DNA of 64,000 bases from DAOUAG01 sp034432935 (GTDB lineage Bacteria; Chloroflexota; Dehalococcoidia; SM23-28-2; RBG-16-64-32): positions 1 through 64,000 of the forward strand of contig DAOUBD010000054.1 in assembly GCA_034432935.1 (NCBI GenBank), written 5' to 3'. Below, piece by piece: positions 32,309-40,414 of this stretch. Position numbers and translations under genes: made by a program. How positions within the stretch are numbered: position 1 is the stretch's first letter; each line of letters opens with the position of its first letter. Below the pieces are notes generated by a model. It did not search any database, had not been told where the DNA came from, and was given only the letters and a program-made list of their open reading frames with translations.

Positions 32309-32949
32309 GGACGGGCCTCGGCCTTCGCGCCATTGTCCGGGGGCGCCTGAGGCGGCGGCGAGGGCTCGACGGGCAGGGGCAGGCCGGTCTCGCTTAGCCT
32401 GTAGTGGCCGCCCAGCGCCTCCACGATCTGCTCTGGCGTCCATTCCTCCCAGTCCACGCTGCGGGCTGCCTCCCTTTCTGCGGTGGTGGTGAGGATGCAC
32501 TGGCGCCGCGCCACACCCTGGGCATCGCGGAAGGATGTGTAGATGTCGATCTGCACACGGGCGGGCCGAAAATGAGGCAGCTCATAGAGGAGCATATCGG
32601 CCGCCTTCGCGGTGATGGCCATGCCGTCCTGCAGAGCGTCCCTGACCTCGACCCATCTCCCTTCGATGAGCTGGTACTCGCCCTCGGCTTCGCAGGCCAC
32701 GCGCACGAAGTCCGGGCCTACGGCCACGGGCTGCATGCTCTGCACCCCGCGCCAGACCTCGGGCGGGGTGTCCTTCGGCCGCTTGGATGACCGCCACACA
32801 CTGATGGCGTCTCCCAGGATGTCCGAGATGACCTTCACATCCCCCGCGGCGGCGGCCTTGCGCCAAGCCGTGGCCGCACGGGTGCCCTGGATGACGATGT
32901 ACGCCACCAGAAGGAAGAGGATCGATAGGGCGAGAAGCCCCCACTGCAT
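32305..32949 (-). CDS. Membrane-anchored protein of unknown function in the aro operon
   Basis: A 214-aa protein I do not recognise with confidence. One N-terminal membrane helix (MQWGLLALSILFLLVAYIVI) precedes a soluble domain of about 150 residues with alternating strands (VAVGPDFVRVACEAEGEYQL, then RVQIDIYTSFRD), loosely like a small alpha/beta roll of the Tim44/NTF2-like type; that fold is only a guess. The tail is Pro/Ala-rich. It is translationally coupled on both sides: its ATG overlaps the aroE stop (TAATG) and its stop overlaps the aroC start (ATGA). Such tight embedding implies co-expression with aroE and aroC but does not reveal its job. Confidence 0.8.
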   Translation of the reverse strand: MQWGLLALSILFLLVAYIVIQGTRAATAWRKAAAAGDVKVISDILGDAISVWRSSKRPKDTPPEVWRGVQSMQPVAVGPDFVRVACEAEGEYQLIEGRWVEVRDALQDGMAITAKAADMLLYELPHFRPARVQIDIYTSFRDAQGVARRQCILTTTAEREAARSVDWEEWTPEQIVEALGGHYRLSETGLPLPVEPSPPPQAPPDNGAKAEARP

Positions 32950-33812
32950 TACTGCCTTCCCTCCTCCGCCAGCACCCGCCGCGCCGCCTGAAACATTATG
33001 TCTATGGGCGCCTCTAACCCCGTCCAGATCTTGAAGGAAGCAGCCCCTTGGTAGATGAGCATGGGTAGCCCGCCGATGACCTGAGCCCCGCGCTTCCGCG
33101 CCCTCTGCATTAGCACAGTCTCCTCAGGGCGATAGATGAGATCATAGACAAGGACACCGGGATGGATCACGTCTTCAGGCACCGGCGATTCTTTCTCCTC
33201 GGCCGTGCCAGCGGCGCCAACCGACGTACAGTTTACCAGAAGGGAGCAGCCGACAGCGGCTGAGGCCCAGGAGGCATGCATGTCGGGCAGGGCGTTCAGG
33301 CCGGTCTCGCCGGCCACGGGGCGAAGGTCCTCCACAAGCTTGGCGGCCCTGTGAAAGGTGCGGTTGATGACTATAACGGAGGCCGCGCCGGCCCTGGCCA
33401 GGGCGACGACGACGGCCCGCGCCGCGCCGCCAGCGCCCGCCACCAGGGCGCGCTTTCCCTTGGGATCGAAGCCGGCGTCCTCCCGGAGGGCCCGCAGGAA
33501 GCCCGCGACGTCTGTGTTGTAACCGTGGAGCTGGCCCCCGCGGTTCACGATGGTGTTCAGAGCGCCGACGCGCTGCACCAGGTCATCCAGCTCGTCCATG
33601 AGGGGCAGGCAAGCCTCCTTATGGGGTATCGTAACGTTGGCCCCAACCACGGTGGGAGCCCGCAGGCCCGTGATCCGCATGTGCAGGCCATCCTCCGGTG
33701 TGGGCCAGGCCTGATACACCATGTCCAGCCCCAGGTAGTCCAAGGCCGCCTGCTGGAAGATGGGCGATAGGGAATGCTTTAGGGGGTAGCCTATGATCCC
33801 CAGGTATCTCAT
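32949..33812 (-). CDS. aroE: Shikimate dehydrogenase
   Basis: A 287-aa NADP-dependent enzyme reducing 3-dehydroshikimate to shikimate. The N-terminal substrate domain has GYPLKHSLSPIFQQAAL (the SxS shikimate-binding pair) and the catalytic Lys in VTIPHKEACLPLM. The nucleotide domain has VAGAGGAARAVVVAL followed by NRTFHRAAKL, where the Asn-Arg-Thr is the NADP clamp. The C terminus has GLPMLIYQGAASFKIWTG. The start overlaps the mltG stop (ATGA) and the stop overlaps the next ATG. Within the alaS-aroKB operon it provides pathway step 4. Confidence 0.96.
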   Translation of the reverse strand: MRYLGIIGYPLKHSLSPIFQQAALDYLGLDMVYQAWPTPEDGLHMRITGLRAPTVVGANVTIPHKEACLPLMDELDDLVQRVGALNTIVNRGGQLHGYNTDVAGFLRALREDAGFDPKGKRALVAGAGGAARAVVVALARAGAASVIVINRTFHRAAKLVEDLRPVAGETGLNALPDMHASWASAAVGCSLLVNCTSVGAAGTAEEKESPVPEDVIHPGVLVYDLIYRPEETVLMQRARKRGAQVIGGLPMLIYQGAASFKIWTGLEAPIDIMFQAARRVLAEEGRQ

Positions 33813-34861
33813 TGGCTTGCGTACTTCCTCACGTTCTCCAGGTGCTCGTCCAAAGTCTCCGCGAAGGCGTGGGAACCGTCGGGCTTGGCCACGAAGTAGA
33901 GGTAATTGGTATCCGCAGGATTGACAACCGCCAGGATAGAGTCCAGACCGGGGCTACAGATGGGCCCCGGCGGCAGGCCCCTAAAACGGTACGTGTTGTA
34001 GGGCGAGGCGGACTCAAGATCGGACCGGGTGAGCCCCTGCTTCCAGTAGCCGTAGAGGCGGACGCTCTCCGGACCAGCGATAGCGTATTGGACCGTCGGG
34101 TCGGCTTCCAGAGGCATGCCCAGCCTTAGCCGCGAGAGGAACACCTGGGCCATGACCGGCCTCTCCTCCGGTACGCGGGCCTCCCGTTCGATGATGGAGG
34201 CCAAGGTTACGGCCTCGTGCAGCGTAAGCCCCAGGTCAGCAGCCTTCTCCTCCACCTCGGCCGGCACGTTCTGTTGGAAAGCGTCAAGCATCCTGCGGAC
34301 GATATCTTCAGGCTTGTCCAGGCTGCCCACCGGGTAGGTGGCGGGGAAAAGGTAGCCCTCCAAACTGTCGCCTTCGGTAAGCCCGGCCAGAAACGGGTAG
34401 TCGTAGGGCCCGGCCTTCGCCGCCTCCAGGAACTCATCGCGGGAAACACCTTGGGCAGCGACGGCATCCGCAGTCTCCTCGAGACGCCAGCCTTCGACGA
34501 CGGTTACGAGCCGGGGGGAAGTTTGACCATGACGGATGCGGTACACCACCTCCAAAGCCGGGGTGTGCTGGTCGAACTCGTACTCCCCGGCCTGAAGCAT
34601 GCGGTCGTAGCCCATCAGGGCGACCAGGACCTCGAACTGGGACGCTGAATCGATGACGGCCATGCCCTCCAGCCTTCTACCGATCTCCTCGGGGCTCTCG
34701 CCGGGCTCTATGCGGACCCGGACGGCTGGCCCCGGGGTGCTGGCCCGGGGACGGTAGGACCCCACGTCGTGTATGGCGCCAGGGCTTTGCCAGACGAGCC
34801 AGGCGGCGGCGCCCGTGCAAAGCACTGCGGCGAGACTGGCTGCTACGGGCAGGAACCTCAT
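33809..34861 (-). CDS. mltG: Endolytic murein transglycosylase MltG
   Basis: A 350-aa YceG/MltG protein that cuts nascent peptidoglycan strands at the membrane. An N-terminal helix (about residues 5-25) anchors it. A LysM-like subdomain (VRIEPGESPEEIGRRLEGM) is followed by the catalytic domain with the key Glu in ASIIEREARVPEERP, plus PLEADPTVQYA, PYNTYRFRGLPPGPI and YFVAKPDGSHAF, all family hallmarks. It overlaps aroE by four bases, and ruvX ends one base upstream. The ruvX-mltG-aroE order is seen in other bacteria. Confidence 0.96.
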   Translation of the reverse strand: MRFLPVAASLAAVLCTGAAAWLVWQSPGAIHDVGSYRPRASTPGPAVRVRIEPGESPEEIGRRLEGMAVIDSASQFEVLVALMGYDRMLQAGEYEFDQHTPALEVVYRIRHGQTSPRLVTVVEGWRLEETADAVAAQGVSRDEFLEAAKAGPYDYPFLAGLTEGDSLEGYLFPATYPVGSLDKPEDIVRRMLDAFQQNVPAEVEEKAADLGLTLHEAVTLASIIEREARVPEERPVMAQVFLSRLRLGMPLEADPTVQYAIAGPESVRLYGYWKQGLTRSDLESASPYNTYRFRGLPPGPICSPGLDSILAVVNPADTNYLYFVAKPDGSHAFAETLDEHLENVRKYASQ

Positions 34862-34862
34862 G

Positions 34863-35273
34863 CTAACGGCGTTGGCTGTCCAGGTAGGCCTGGAGGATTA
34901 TGGCCGCGGCGGCAGCATCGTTGGGGGGCGCTGGGCGTCTCGCCCGGCGGTGCCGCTCCGCATGGGAGCGGCGGCCGGCTTGGGCCGTGCTGAACCGCTC
35001 GTCCCAGACCTGCACAGGGATGCCCAGCCGCTCCCGCATGGCGTCAACGATCTTCATGACCCGCTGCGCCTGGGGCCCCAGGGCCCCGGTGAGGGACAAG
35101 GGCAGGCCGACGACCACCTCGCCCGCTCTCTGTTCCTCTACTATACGAAGGGCCGTCTCCAGGAGCCCTCCTTCCACTGGCACCGTGGCGACGGGGACCG
35201 CCACTCTCAGGGCGTCATCGGCAGCGGCCACGCCTATGCGCCGCTCGCCCAGGTCTAGAGCGAGGATGCGCAT
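34863..35273 (-). CDS. ruvX: Putative pre-16S rRNA nuclease / Holliday junction resolvase YqgF
   Basis: A 136-aa RNase H-fold nuclease of the YqgF/RuvX family, involved in 16S rRNA 5'-end maturation and possibly junction resolution. Acidic active-site residues are in ILALDLGERRIGVA, VVVGLPLSLTG, VWDERFSTAQA and NDAAAAAIILQAYL. Length is standard. It starts on the base after the alaS stop, so is co-transcribed with alaS. Confidence 0.94.
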   Translation of the reverse strand: MRILALDLGERRIGVAAADDALRVAVPVATVPVEGGLLETALRIVEEQRAGEVVVGLPLSLTGALGPQAQRVMKIVDAMRERLGIPVQVWDERFSTAQAGRRSHAERHRRARRPAPPNDAAAAAIILQAYLDSQRR

Positions 35274-38009
35274 CTAAGGCCCGCCCGATAGCATGCGCCG
35301 CACCGTCTCTTCCACCGTGGCCAGGGCTTGCTCTACCTTCGAAGCGTCCTTGCCTCCCCCTTGGGCCATATCGGGCCGCCCGCCGCCGCCGCCGCCGGTC
35401 ACCGCTGCCACAGCACGGAGGATATCCCCGGCCTTCGGCCCGCGCTTGACGATATCGGGCGTGACAATGGCCACGAACTGGGGGCGGCCGTCGATGACGC
35501 TGGCCAGCACGGCAACGCCGGAGCTCAAGGCCTTGCGGACGGCATCCCCGTAGTAGCGGAGGGCTTCGGTGCTCGGCGCCTCGACGCGGGCAGCCAGAAC
35601 GCGCACCGGCTCCCCGCCAGGACCGTCCACCGTCACCGCCTGGCGCACCAGATCGGCCGCTGTGGGGGCCGAAGCCAATGTGCGCTCCATCCTCTCGAGG
35701 CGTTTGCGCATCGCCTCCAACTCCGCGACGAGGGCTTGCACACGGCCCGTGACGCTCTCCCGGGGCGCACCGAGGACCCGGGCGATCTCCTCCAGCGCCC
35801 GGGACTGGGACCGCATGTATTCCTCCGCGGCGCGGCCCGTCAGGGCCTCCACACGCCGCATACCGGCGCCGATGGACGACTCGCCGGTGATGACCATCAC
35901 ACCGATGTCGCCGGTGCGCCGGCAGTGGGTGCCCCCGCAGAGCTCAGCGCTGAAACGCGGGACCACCGTGTTCACCTCGACGACGCGCACGCGCTCCCCG
36001 TACTTCTCGCCGAAGAAGGCCAACACGCCTTCGGACATCGCCTCGCTGAAGCTGGTCTCGCGGGTGTGCACCGCCACGTTCTCGCGTATCTTTTCGTTTA
36101 CCAGGCGTTGCACCTCGGCGAGCTGTGCGGGGCTCACAGCCTCAGTGTGGGTAAAGTCGAAGCGCAGGCGATCGGGCGCGACCAGAGAGCCGGCCTGCCG
36201 GACGTGGCTGCCCAACACCCTGCGCAGGGCGGCGTGCAGGAGGTGCGTCGCCGTATGGTTACGCATCGTATCTGCCCGGCGCTGGGCGTCGACCCGCGCC
36301 GTCACGGTCTCGCCCACGGCCAGCCGTCCTTCCACGAGGCGCCCCCTGTGAACGATGAGGCGTTCCGCCACCCGCTGGGTGTCCTCCACGACTATGCGTC
36401 CCCCGGGCGCCAAGATCTCGCCCTGGTCTCCGACCTGGCCGCCCCCCTCTGGGTAGAAGGGCGTCGAGGTGAGGATCACTTCCACCTCGGCGGGCGCGAC
36501 AACCGAGGCAACCGCCTCCAAGCCCCCGGCCGCGCCGCTCGATGAGGGCCGTAGCAACGCCAGGACCTCTGCCGCCGTCTCCAGCTCTTCGTAGCCGGTG
36601 AAGACCGTGGGGCCCTCCGCCAGCGAGGCGTAGAGGGCCTCCGCGGCCACAGCCGCGGCTCCCGTGGCAGCGGCGCGGGCCCGTTCCCGCTGCCTCCCCA
36701 TCTCCGCCTCAAAGCCCGCCTCGTCCACAGCCAAGCCCTTCTCCGCCGCGATCTCCCGCGTGAGCTCCACGGGAAAACCGTACGTGTCGTGCAGGAGGAA
36801 AGCATCTGCCCCTGGGATCATGCCCTGACGCTGGTGTTTTTGGATCACCTGGTCCAGCATCTCCAGACCCCGCGCCAGTGTCTCGTCGAAGCGCCGCTCT
36901 TCGGGGGAAAGGATCTCGGCTATGAAGCGGCGCTGTCGCTCCAGCTCCGGATAGGACGGCGCCATCGTTTCGATGACGGCCTCCGCAAGGGGCGCCATTA
37001 TCGGCCCCTCGATCTCCAGGGCCCGGCGGCCGAAGTACACCGCCCGCCGCAGCAGCCGCCGCACTACGTACCCCCGCTCCTCGTTGGAGGGCACGACAGG
37101 CGTGCGTTCGTCGCCGACGAGGAAGGTGACGGCGCGAGAATGCTCGGCCACGATGCGCATGGCCCGGTCAGCCGCCTCATCCTGCCCATAGCGGCGCCCC
37201 GACAGGGCTTCGACCCGCTGGACGATGGGGCGGAAGATATCCGTCTCGTACACCGACGGGCGGCGATCCTTGGGCCAGCCGGGGTCCTGATAGAGGAGCA
37301 CGGAGGCGATGCGCTCCAGGCCGGCGCCGGTGTCGATGTTCCTAGAGGGCAGAGGCGTGCGCTTCTCACCGTCGCAGTAGAAGGACATGAAGACCAGGTT
37401 CCAGATCTCCAGAAAGCGCCCGCAGTCGTGGGACGGCTCGCACTTTGGCCCGCAGCCGAAACCCTCGCCGAAATCGTAGTGGATCTCCGAGCACGGGCCG
37501 CAGGGGCCGACGTCGCCAGAGAACCAGTAGTTGTGCTCCTCCGCGTAACGCCGGATGCGTTCGTCTGGGACCCCCACCTGGCGCCAGAGGCTGTACGCCT
37601 CATCGTCGTCCAGGTAGACGGCCGTCCAGAGGCGCTCTGGCTCAAGCTTGAGGACGCCGGTTACGAACTCCCAGGCCCAGGGGATGGCCTCGGCCTTGAA
37701 GTAGTCGCCGATGGAGAAGTTGCCCAGCATCTCAAAGAAGGTCAGGTGCGAAACGTCGCCCACTGAGTCGATGTCGCTGGTGCGGAAGCACTTCTGAACG
37801 GTGGTCAGACGGGTATGGGGGGGCAGGGCCTGGCCCATGAAGTAGGGCTTGAACTGTACCATGCCGGCGCTAGTGAACAGCAGGGTTGGGTCTCCGGCGG
37901 GCACGAGGGGAGCGCTGGGCATGCGCCGGTGGCCCCGCTCTTCGAAGAAGCGCAGGAACGATTCGCGAAGCTCGTGTGCGTTCAATCCGGTTGGATTATA
38001 TCGTGCCAT
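35274..38009 (-). CDS. alaS: Alanyl-tRNA synthetase
   Basis: A 911-aa class II synthetase charging tRNA-Ala. The start MARYNPTGLNAHELRESFLRFF aligns with the usual N terminus, fixing ATG 38009 against an open upstream frame. The aminoacylation core includes FTSAGMVQFKPYF, FFEMLGNFSIGDYFK and a Cys-rich insertion (GCGPKCEPSHDCG). The editing domain has its zinc ligands as HTATH and CGGTH. The C-terminal oligomerisation/DHHA1 part ends GGGGGGRPDMAQGGGKD. No T-box leader was found upstream. It heads the minus-strand run ruvX-mltG-aroE-aroC-aroKB-acyP. Confidence 0.97.
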   Translation of the reverse strand: MARYNPTGLNAHELRESFLRFFEERGHRRMPSAPLVPAGDPTLLFTSAGMVQFKPYFMGQALPPHTRLTTVQKCFRTSDIDSVGDVSHLTFFEMLGNFSIGDYFKAEAIPWAWEFVTGVLKLEPERLWTAVYLDDDEAYSLWRQVGVPDERIRRYAEEHNYWFSGDVGPCGPCSEIHYDFGEGFGCGPKCEPSHDCGRFLEIWNLVFMSFYCDGEKRTPLPSRNIDTGAGLERIASVLLYQDPGWPKDRRPSVYETDIFRPIVQRVEALSGRRYGQDEAADRAMRIVAEHSRAVTFLVGDERTPVVPSNEERGYVVRRLLRRAVYFGRRALEIEGPIMAPLAEAVIETMAPSYPELERQRRFIAEILSPEERRFDETLARGLEMLDQVIQKHQRQGMIPGADAFLLHDTYGFPVELTREIAAEKGLAVDEAGFEAEMGRQRERARAAATGAAAVAAEALYASLAEGPTVFTGYEELETAAEVLALLRPSSSGAAGGLEAVASVVAPAEVEVILTSTPFYPEGGGQVGDQGEILAPGGRIVVEDTQRVAERLIVHRGRLVEGRLAVGETVTARVDAQRRADTMRNHTATHLLHAALRRVLGSHVRQAGSLVAPDRLRFDFTHTEAVSPAQLAEVQRLVNEKIRENVAVHTRETSFSEAMSEGVLAFFGEKYGERVRVVEVNTVVPRFSAELCGGTHCRRTGDIGVMVITGESSIGAGMRRVEALTGRAAEEYMRSQSRALEEIARVLGAPRESVTGRVQALVAELEAMRKRLERMERTLASAPTAADLVRQAVTVDGPGGEPVRVLAARVEAPSTEALRYYGDAVRKALSSGVAVLASVIDGRPQFVAIVTPDIVKRGPKAGDILRAVAAVTGGGGGGRPDMAQGGGKDASKVEQALATVEETVRRMLSGGP

Positions 38010-38328
38010 GGTTCTTGAGGGCTGCCCGACAGGCCCTGGTGCCGGCCGCCGCTGGGCGCAAGCAGGCCTTGACAGCCTGCTGGGGGCACACCTAACATGA
38101 TCGTGTAAGGCCACCCGAAATGAGCTGAGGCTCTTTGAACGCCGACGAACCTCCCGATACGTACGCACCTTCTATTCCGCCTGCTATTCCCCAACGCCAC
38201 AGCCCTGACCGGCGTCTAAACGTCAGGGTGCAAGCGCTCTTGGTCTCACGCTTCTCTGCGGAAGATTAGACCGCATGCTTCGGAGCATTTCTGCCCGGTC
38301 GGGCCGGGCGAGGGACGGACGTTAGTTG
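38010..38328. other. Divergent intergenic region alaS / GlmU-like gene
   Basis: A 319-base gap holding a likely plus-strand promoter (38069-38098) and an imperfectly isolated 7-bp inverted repeat CCCTGAC/GTCAGGG about 38202-38230. No T-box specifier or AGGGTGGNACCGCG-type antiterminator is visible on the alaS side, and no small gene with a ribosome binding site was identified. Confidence 0.45.
38069..38098 (+). promoter_or_regulatory. Predicted promoter for the GlmU-like/CorC genes
   Basis: TTGACA (38069-38074), an 18-base spacer, then TAACAT (38093-38098). It would give a leader of about 220 bases before ATG 38329. Confidence 0.45.
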
Positions 38329-39069
38329 ATGGCCGCAAGGAAACCCAGGGGCGGCCCGAAGCAGGCGACCAGCGACCCTCTCGCGACCCTCAGGGCGCAG
38401 ATCGAGGGCCGGCTGGACGAGTGCGCGCGGCTCATGGCCAAGGGCGTGGAGATCGTCGACCCCATGACCACCTACATCGGCCCAGAAGTCACGATCGGCA
38501 CGGGGACGGTCATCTTTCCAAACACCACCATCTCCGGCTCTTCCCGCATCGGCCGCCGCTGCAGGATCGGCCCAAACTCCGTGATAGCAGACTCGCGGCT
38601 CGGCGACGACGTGACGGTGCTGGCTTCGGTGCTGGAAGGGGCAACCGTTAGGCCCGGAGCCGACATCGGCCCCTTCAGCCACCTGCGGCCCGGAAGCAGG
38701 TTGGAGGCCGACGTCCACATCGGCAACTTCGTAGAGGTGAAGGCGTCACGCCTGGGGCGCGGGACGAAAGTCGGGCACTTCAGCTACATCGGGGACGCCA
38801 GGGTGGGCGCCGGCGTCAACATAGGGGCCGGAACCATCACCTGCAATTATGACGGGGCCAAGAAGCACACCACGGTGATCGAAGACGGGGCCTTCATCGG
38901 CAGCGACACCCTGCTGGTGGCGCCGGTTCGGGTGGGGAAAGGCGCCACCACCGCCGCCGGGGCCGTGGTTACCAGCAACGTGCCGGAGGGACAGCGCGTG
39001 GCTGGGGTTCCAGCACGCCCGTTGGACGCCCCGGGCCCTCGGAAGCAGGCGCGCAGGCGGCATGGATAG
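38329..39069 (+). CDS. Stand-alone GlmU-type acetyltransferase (left-handed beta-helix)
   Basis: A 246-aa hexapeptide-repeat protein matching the C-terminal acetyltransferase half of GlmU, which acetylates glucosamine-1-phosphate for UDP-GlcNAc synthesis. The uridylyltransferase half is absent. Key residues correspond: Arg in IGPFSHLRPGS, Lys in NFVEVKASRLG, His and Tyr in KVGHFSYIGDA, Asn in VNIGAGTITCNYDG, then the family segment FIGSDTLLVAPV. An N-terminal helix of about 45 residues (DPLATLRAQIEGRLDECARLM) precedes the first repeat. ATG 38329 is used; TTG 38326 is adjacent. It overlaps the next gene by eight bases. Whether the partner uridylyltransferase is encoded elsewhere is unknown. 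Confidence 0.85.
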   Translation: MAARKPRGGPKQATSDPLATLRAQIEGRLDECARLMAKGVEIVDPMTTYIGPEVTIGTGTVIFPNTTISGSSRIGRRCRIGPNSVIADSRLGDDVTVLASVLEGATVRPGADIGPFSHLRPGSRLEADVHIGNFVEVKASRLGRGTKVGHFSYIGDARVGAGVNIGAGTITCNYDGAKKHTTVIEDGAFIGSDTLLVAPVRVGKGATTAAGAVVTSNVPEGQRVAGVPARPLDAPGPRKQARRRHG

Positions 39070-40342
39070 CCACGTGGTTACGGCGGCAGTCCTCCTCTTC
39101 CTGGGGGCCCTAGCCTACGTCGCCCTGACGGGGGCAGAGGCCGGCATCATCGCCGGTGTCCGGGAGCGGGCCCTTAGGGAGCAGGCGGAGTCCAGAGTAG
39201 ACGCCTTGCGCCGGTTCTACCAAGAGCGGCAGTTGACCCTTTCCTCGTTGGCGTTCGCCCGGAACCTCGCCCTCGTGGGCATGACCGCCGTTGTGGTCTT
39301 TGTCATCGTGCGGGAATGGGACGACTCTTGGCCCGTCCTCTTGGCCGCCGCGCTGCTCACCGCCAGCGGCACGATGCTCCTCCAGGCGTTGCCCCGCGCC
39401 ATCGTCGCCCGCGACCCAGAGCGATGGCAGGCTACCATGCGCCCGCTGGTGGGGTTCATCCGCAGCCTATTCCGCTGGCCGGTGATGCTCTTGGACGCGC
39501 CAATGGGGGCCGTGGTCCGGACGTGGCAACGCCGGCAGCCCGCCGCCGGCATTGGCGCCGAGGAGCTGATCCTGATCACAGAGATGGAGCAGACTGGCTC
39601 CGCCCTTCAGGAGGAGGAGCGGCAGATGATCCGGGGCGTGATGGAGATGGAGTTCACCACTGTGCGGGAGGTAATGGTGCCCCGCACCGACATCATCGCC
39701 CTGGACATCAGCGAGGGGTTCGACCGGCTGGCGCAGGTGATGGTGGACAGCGGCTACAGCCGCATCCCGCTGTACGAGGGCAACATCGACAACATCGCGG
39801 GCATCGCCTACGGCAAGCAGGTACTGAAACACCTGGCCAAGGGCACCCGCCCTTCCTCGCTCCGAGAGATCATCCGGCCTGCGCACTTCGTTCCCGAGAG
39901 CAAGAAGGTGCACGAGATGCTGGCCGAAATGCGGGAAAAACAGCTCTCCATCGCCATCGTCGTGGACGAGTATGGCGGCACAGCAGGATTGGTGACCATC
40001 GAGGACCTCCTGGAGGAGATCGTCGGTGAGATCCGCGACGAGTTCGACATTCAGGAGCAAGAGGTCCAGCTACTGACCGCCAACGATGCCATCGTAGACG
40101 GCCGTGTCAGCATCGATGACCTGGCCGAAATGTTTGACGTGGAGATCCCCAAGAACGATTTCGATAGCATCGGCGGACTGATAGTCAACGAGCTTGGGCG
40201 CATGCCCAGCGTGGGCGACCATGTGCGGGTGAACGGCATAAGCTTGCGGGTGCTGAGCGTGGCTGGACGGCGCATCAAGAAGGTGCGGGTCACCAGGGTC
40301 GTTGGCGACGAAGCCAGCGGGGAGGCGCCGGCTCCCGAGTGA
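39062..40342 (+). CDS. CNNM/CorC (HlyC) family transporter-associated protein
   Basis: A 426-aa membrane protein of the hemolysin C/CorB type, linked in other bacteria to Mg2+ efflux or homeostasis. Residues of about 1-150 are the CNNM domain with several helices (near 5-25, 65-85, 90-110 and 135-155). A CBS pair follows: REVMVPRTDIIALD to YSRIPLYEGNIDNIAG, and SIAIVVDEYGGTAGLVTIED. The C-terminal CorC/HlyC domain contains FDSIGGLIVNELGRMPSVGD. It overlaps the GlmU-like gene, suggesting coupling, and ends about 70 bases before dprA, which has its own promoter. Confidence 0.92.
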   Translation: MDSHVVTAAVLLFLGALAYVALTGAEAGIIAGVRERALREQAESRVDALRRFYQERQLTLSSLAFARNLALVGMTAVVVFVIVREWDDSWPVLLAAALLTASGTMLLQALPRAIVARDPERWQATMRPLVGFIRSLFRWPVMLLDAPMGAVVRTWQRRQPAAGIGAEELILITEMEQTGSALQEEERQMIRGVMEMEFTTVREVMVPRTDIIALDISEGFDRLAQVMVDSGYSRIPLYEGNIDNIAGIAYGKQVLKHLAKGTRPSSLREIIRPAHFVPESKKVHEMLAEMREKQLSIAIVVDEYGGTAGLVTIEDLLEEIVGEIRDEFDIQEQEVQLLTANDAIVDGRVSIDDLAEMFDVEIPKNDFDSIGGLIVNELGRMPSVGDHVRVNGISLRVLSVAGRRIKKVRVTRVVGDEASGEAPAPE

Positions 40343-40373
40343 GGGAGGCGACCCTGGCGGTGACGGCGCCCCT

Positions 40374-40403
40374 TTGGTGGGCGGCGCCGCCGTGTGCTAG
40401 AAT
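40374..40403 (+). promoter_or_regulatory. Promoter of dprA (extended -10)
   Basis: TTGGTG (40374-40379), 18 bases, then TG-C-TAGAAT with the hexamer at 40398-40403. The ATG at 40415 is only 11 bases past the hexamer, so the leader would be about five bases and lacks a Shine-Dalgarno site. Confidence 0.55.
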
Positions 40404-40414
40404 GGCCGCCTGAG

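Noticed and set aside
35328..36545. 405-codon plus-strand frame opposite alaS
   Set aside because: Antisense to the conserved AlaRS editing and C-terminal domains; no start signal.
38010..38328. T-box leader for alaS
   Set aside because: No specifier-loop architecture, AGGGTGG-type T-box sequence or terminator/antiterminator pair found on the minus strand.
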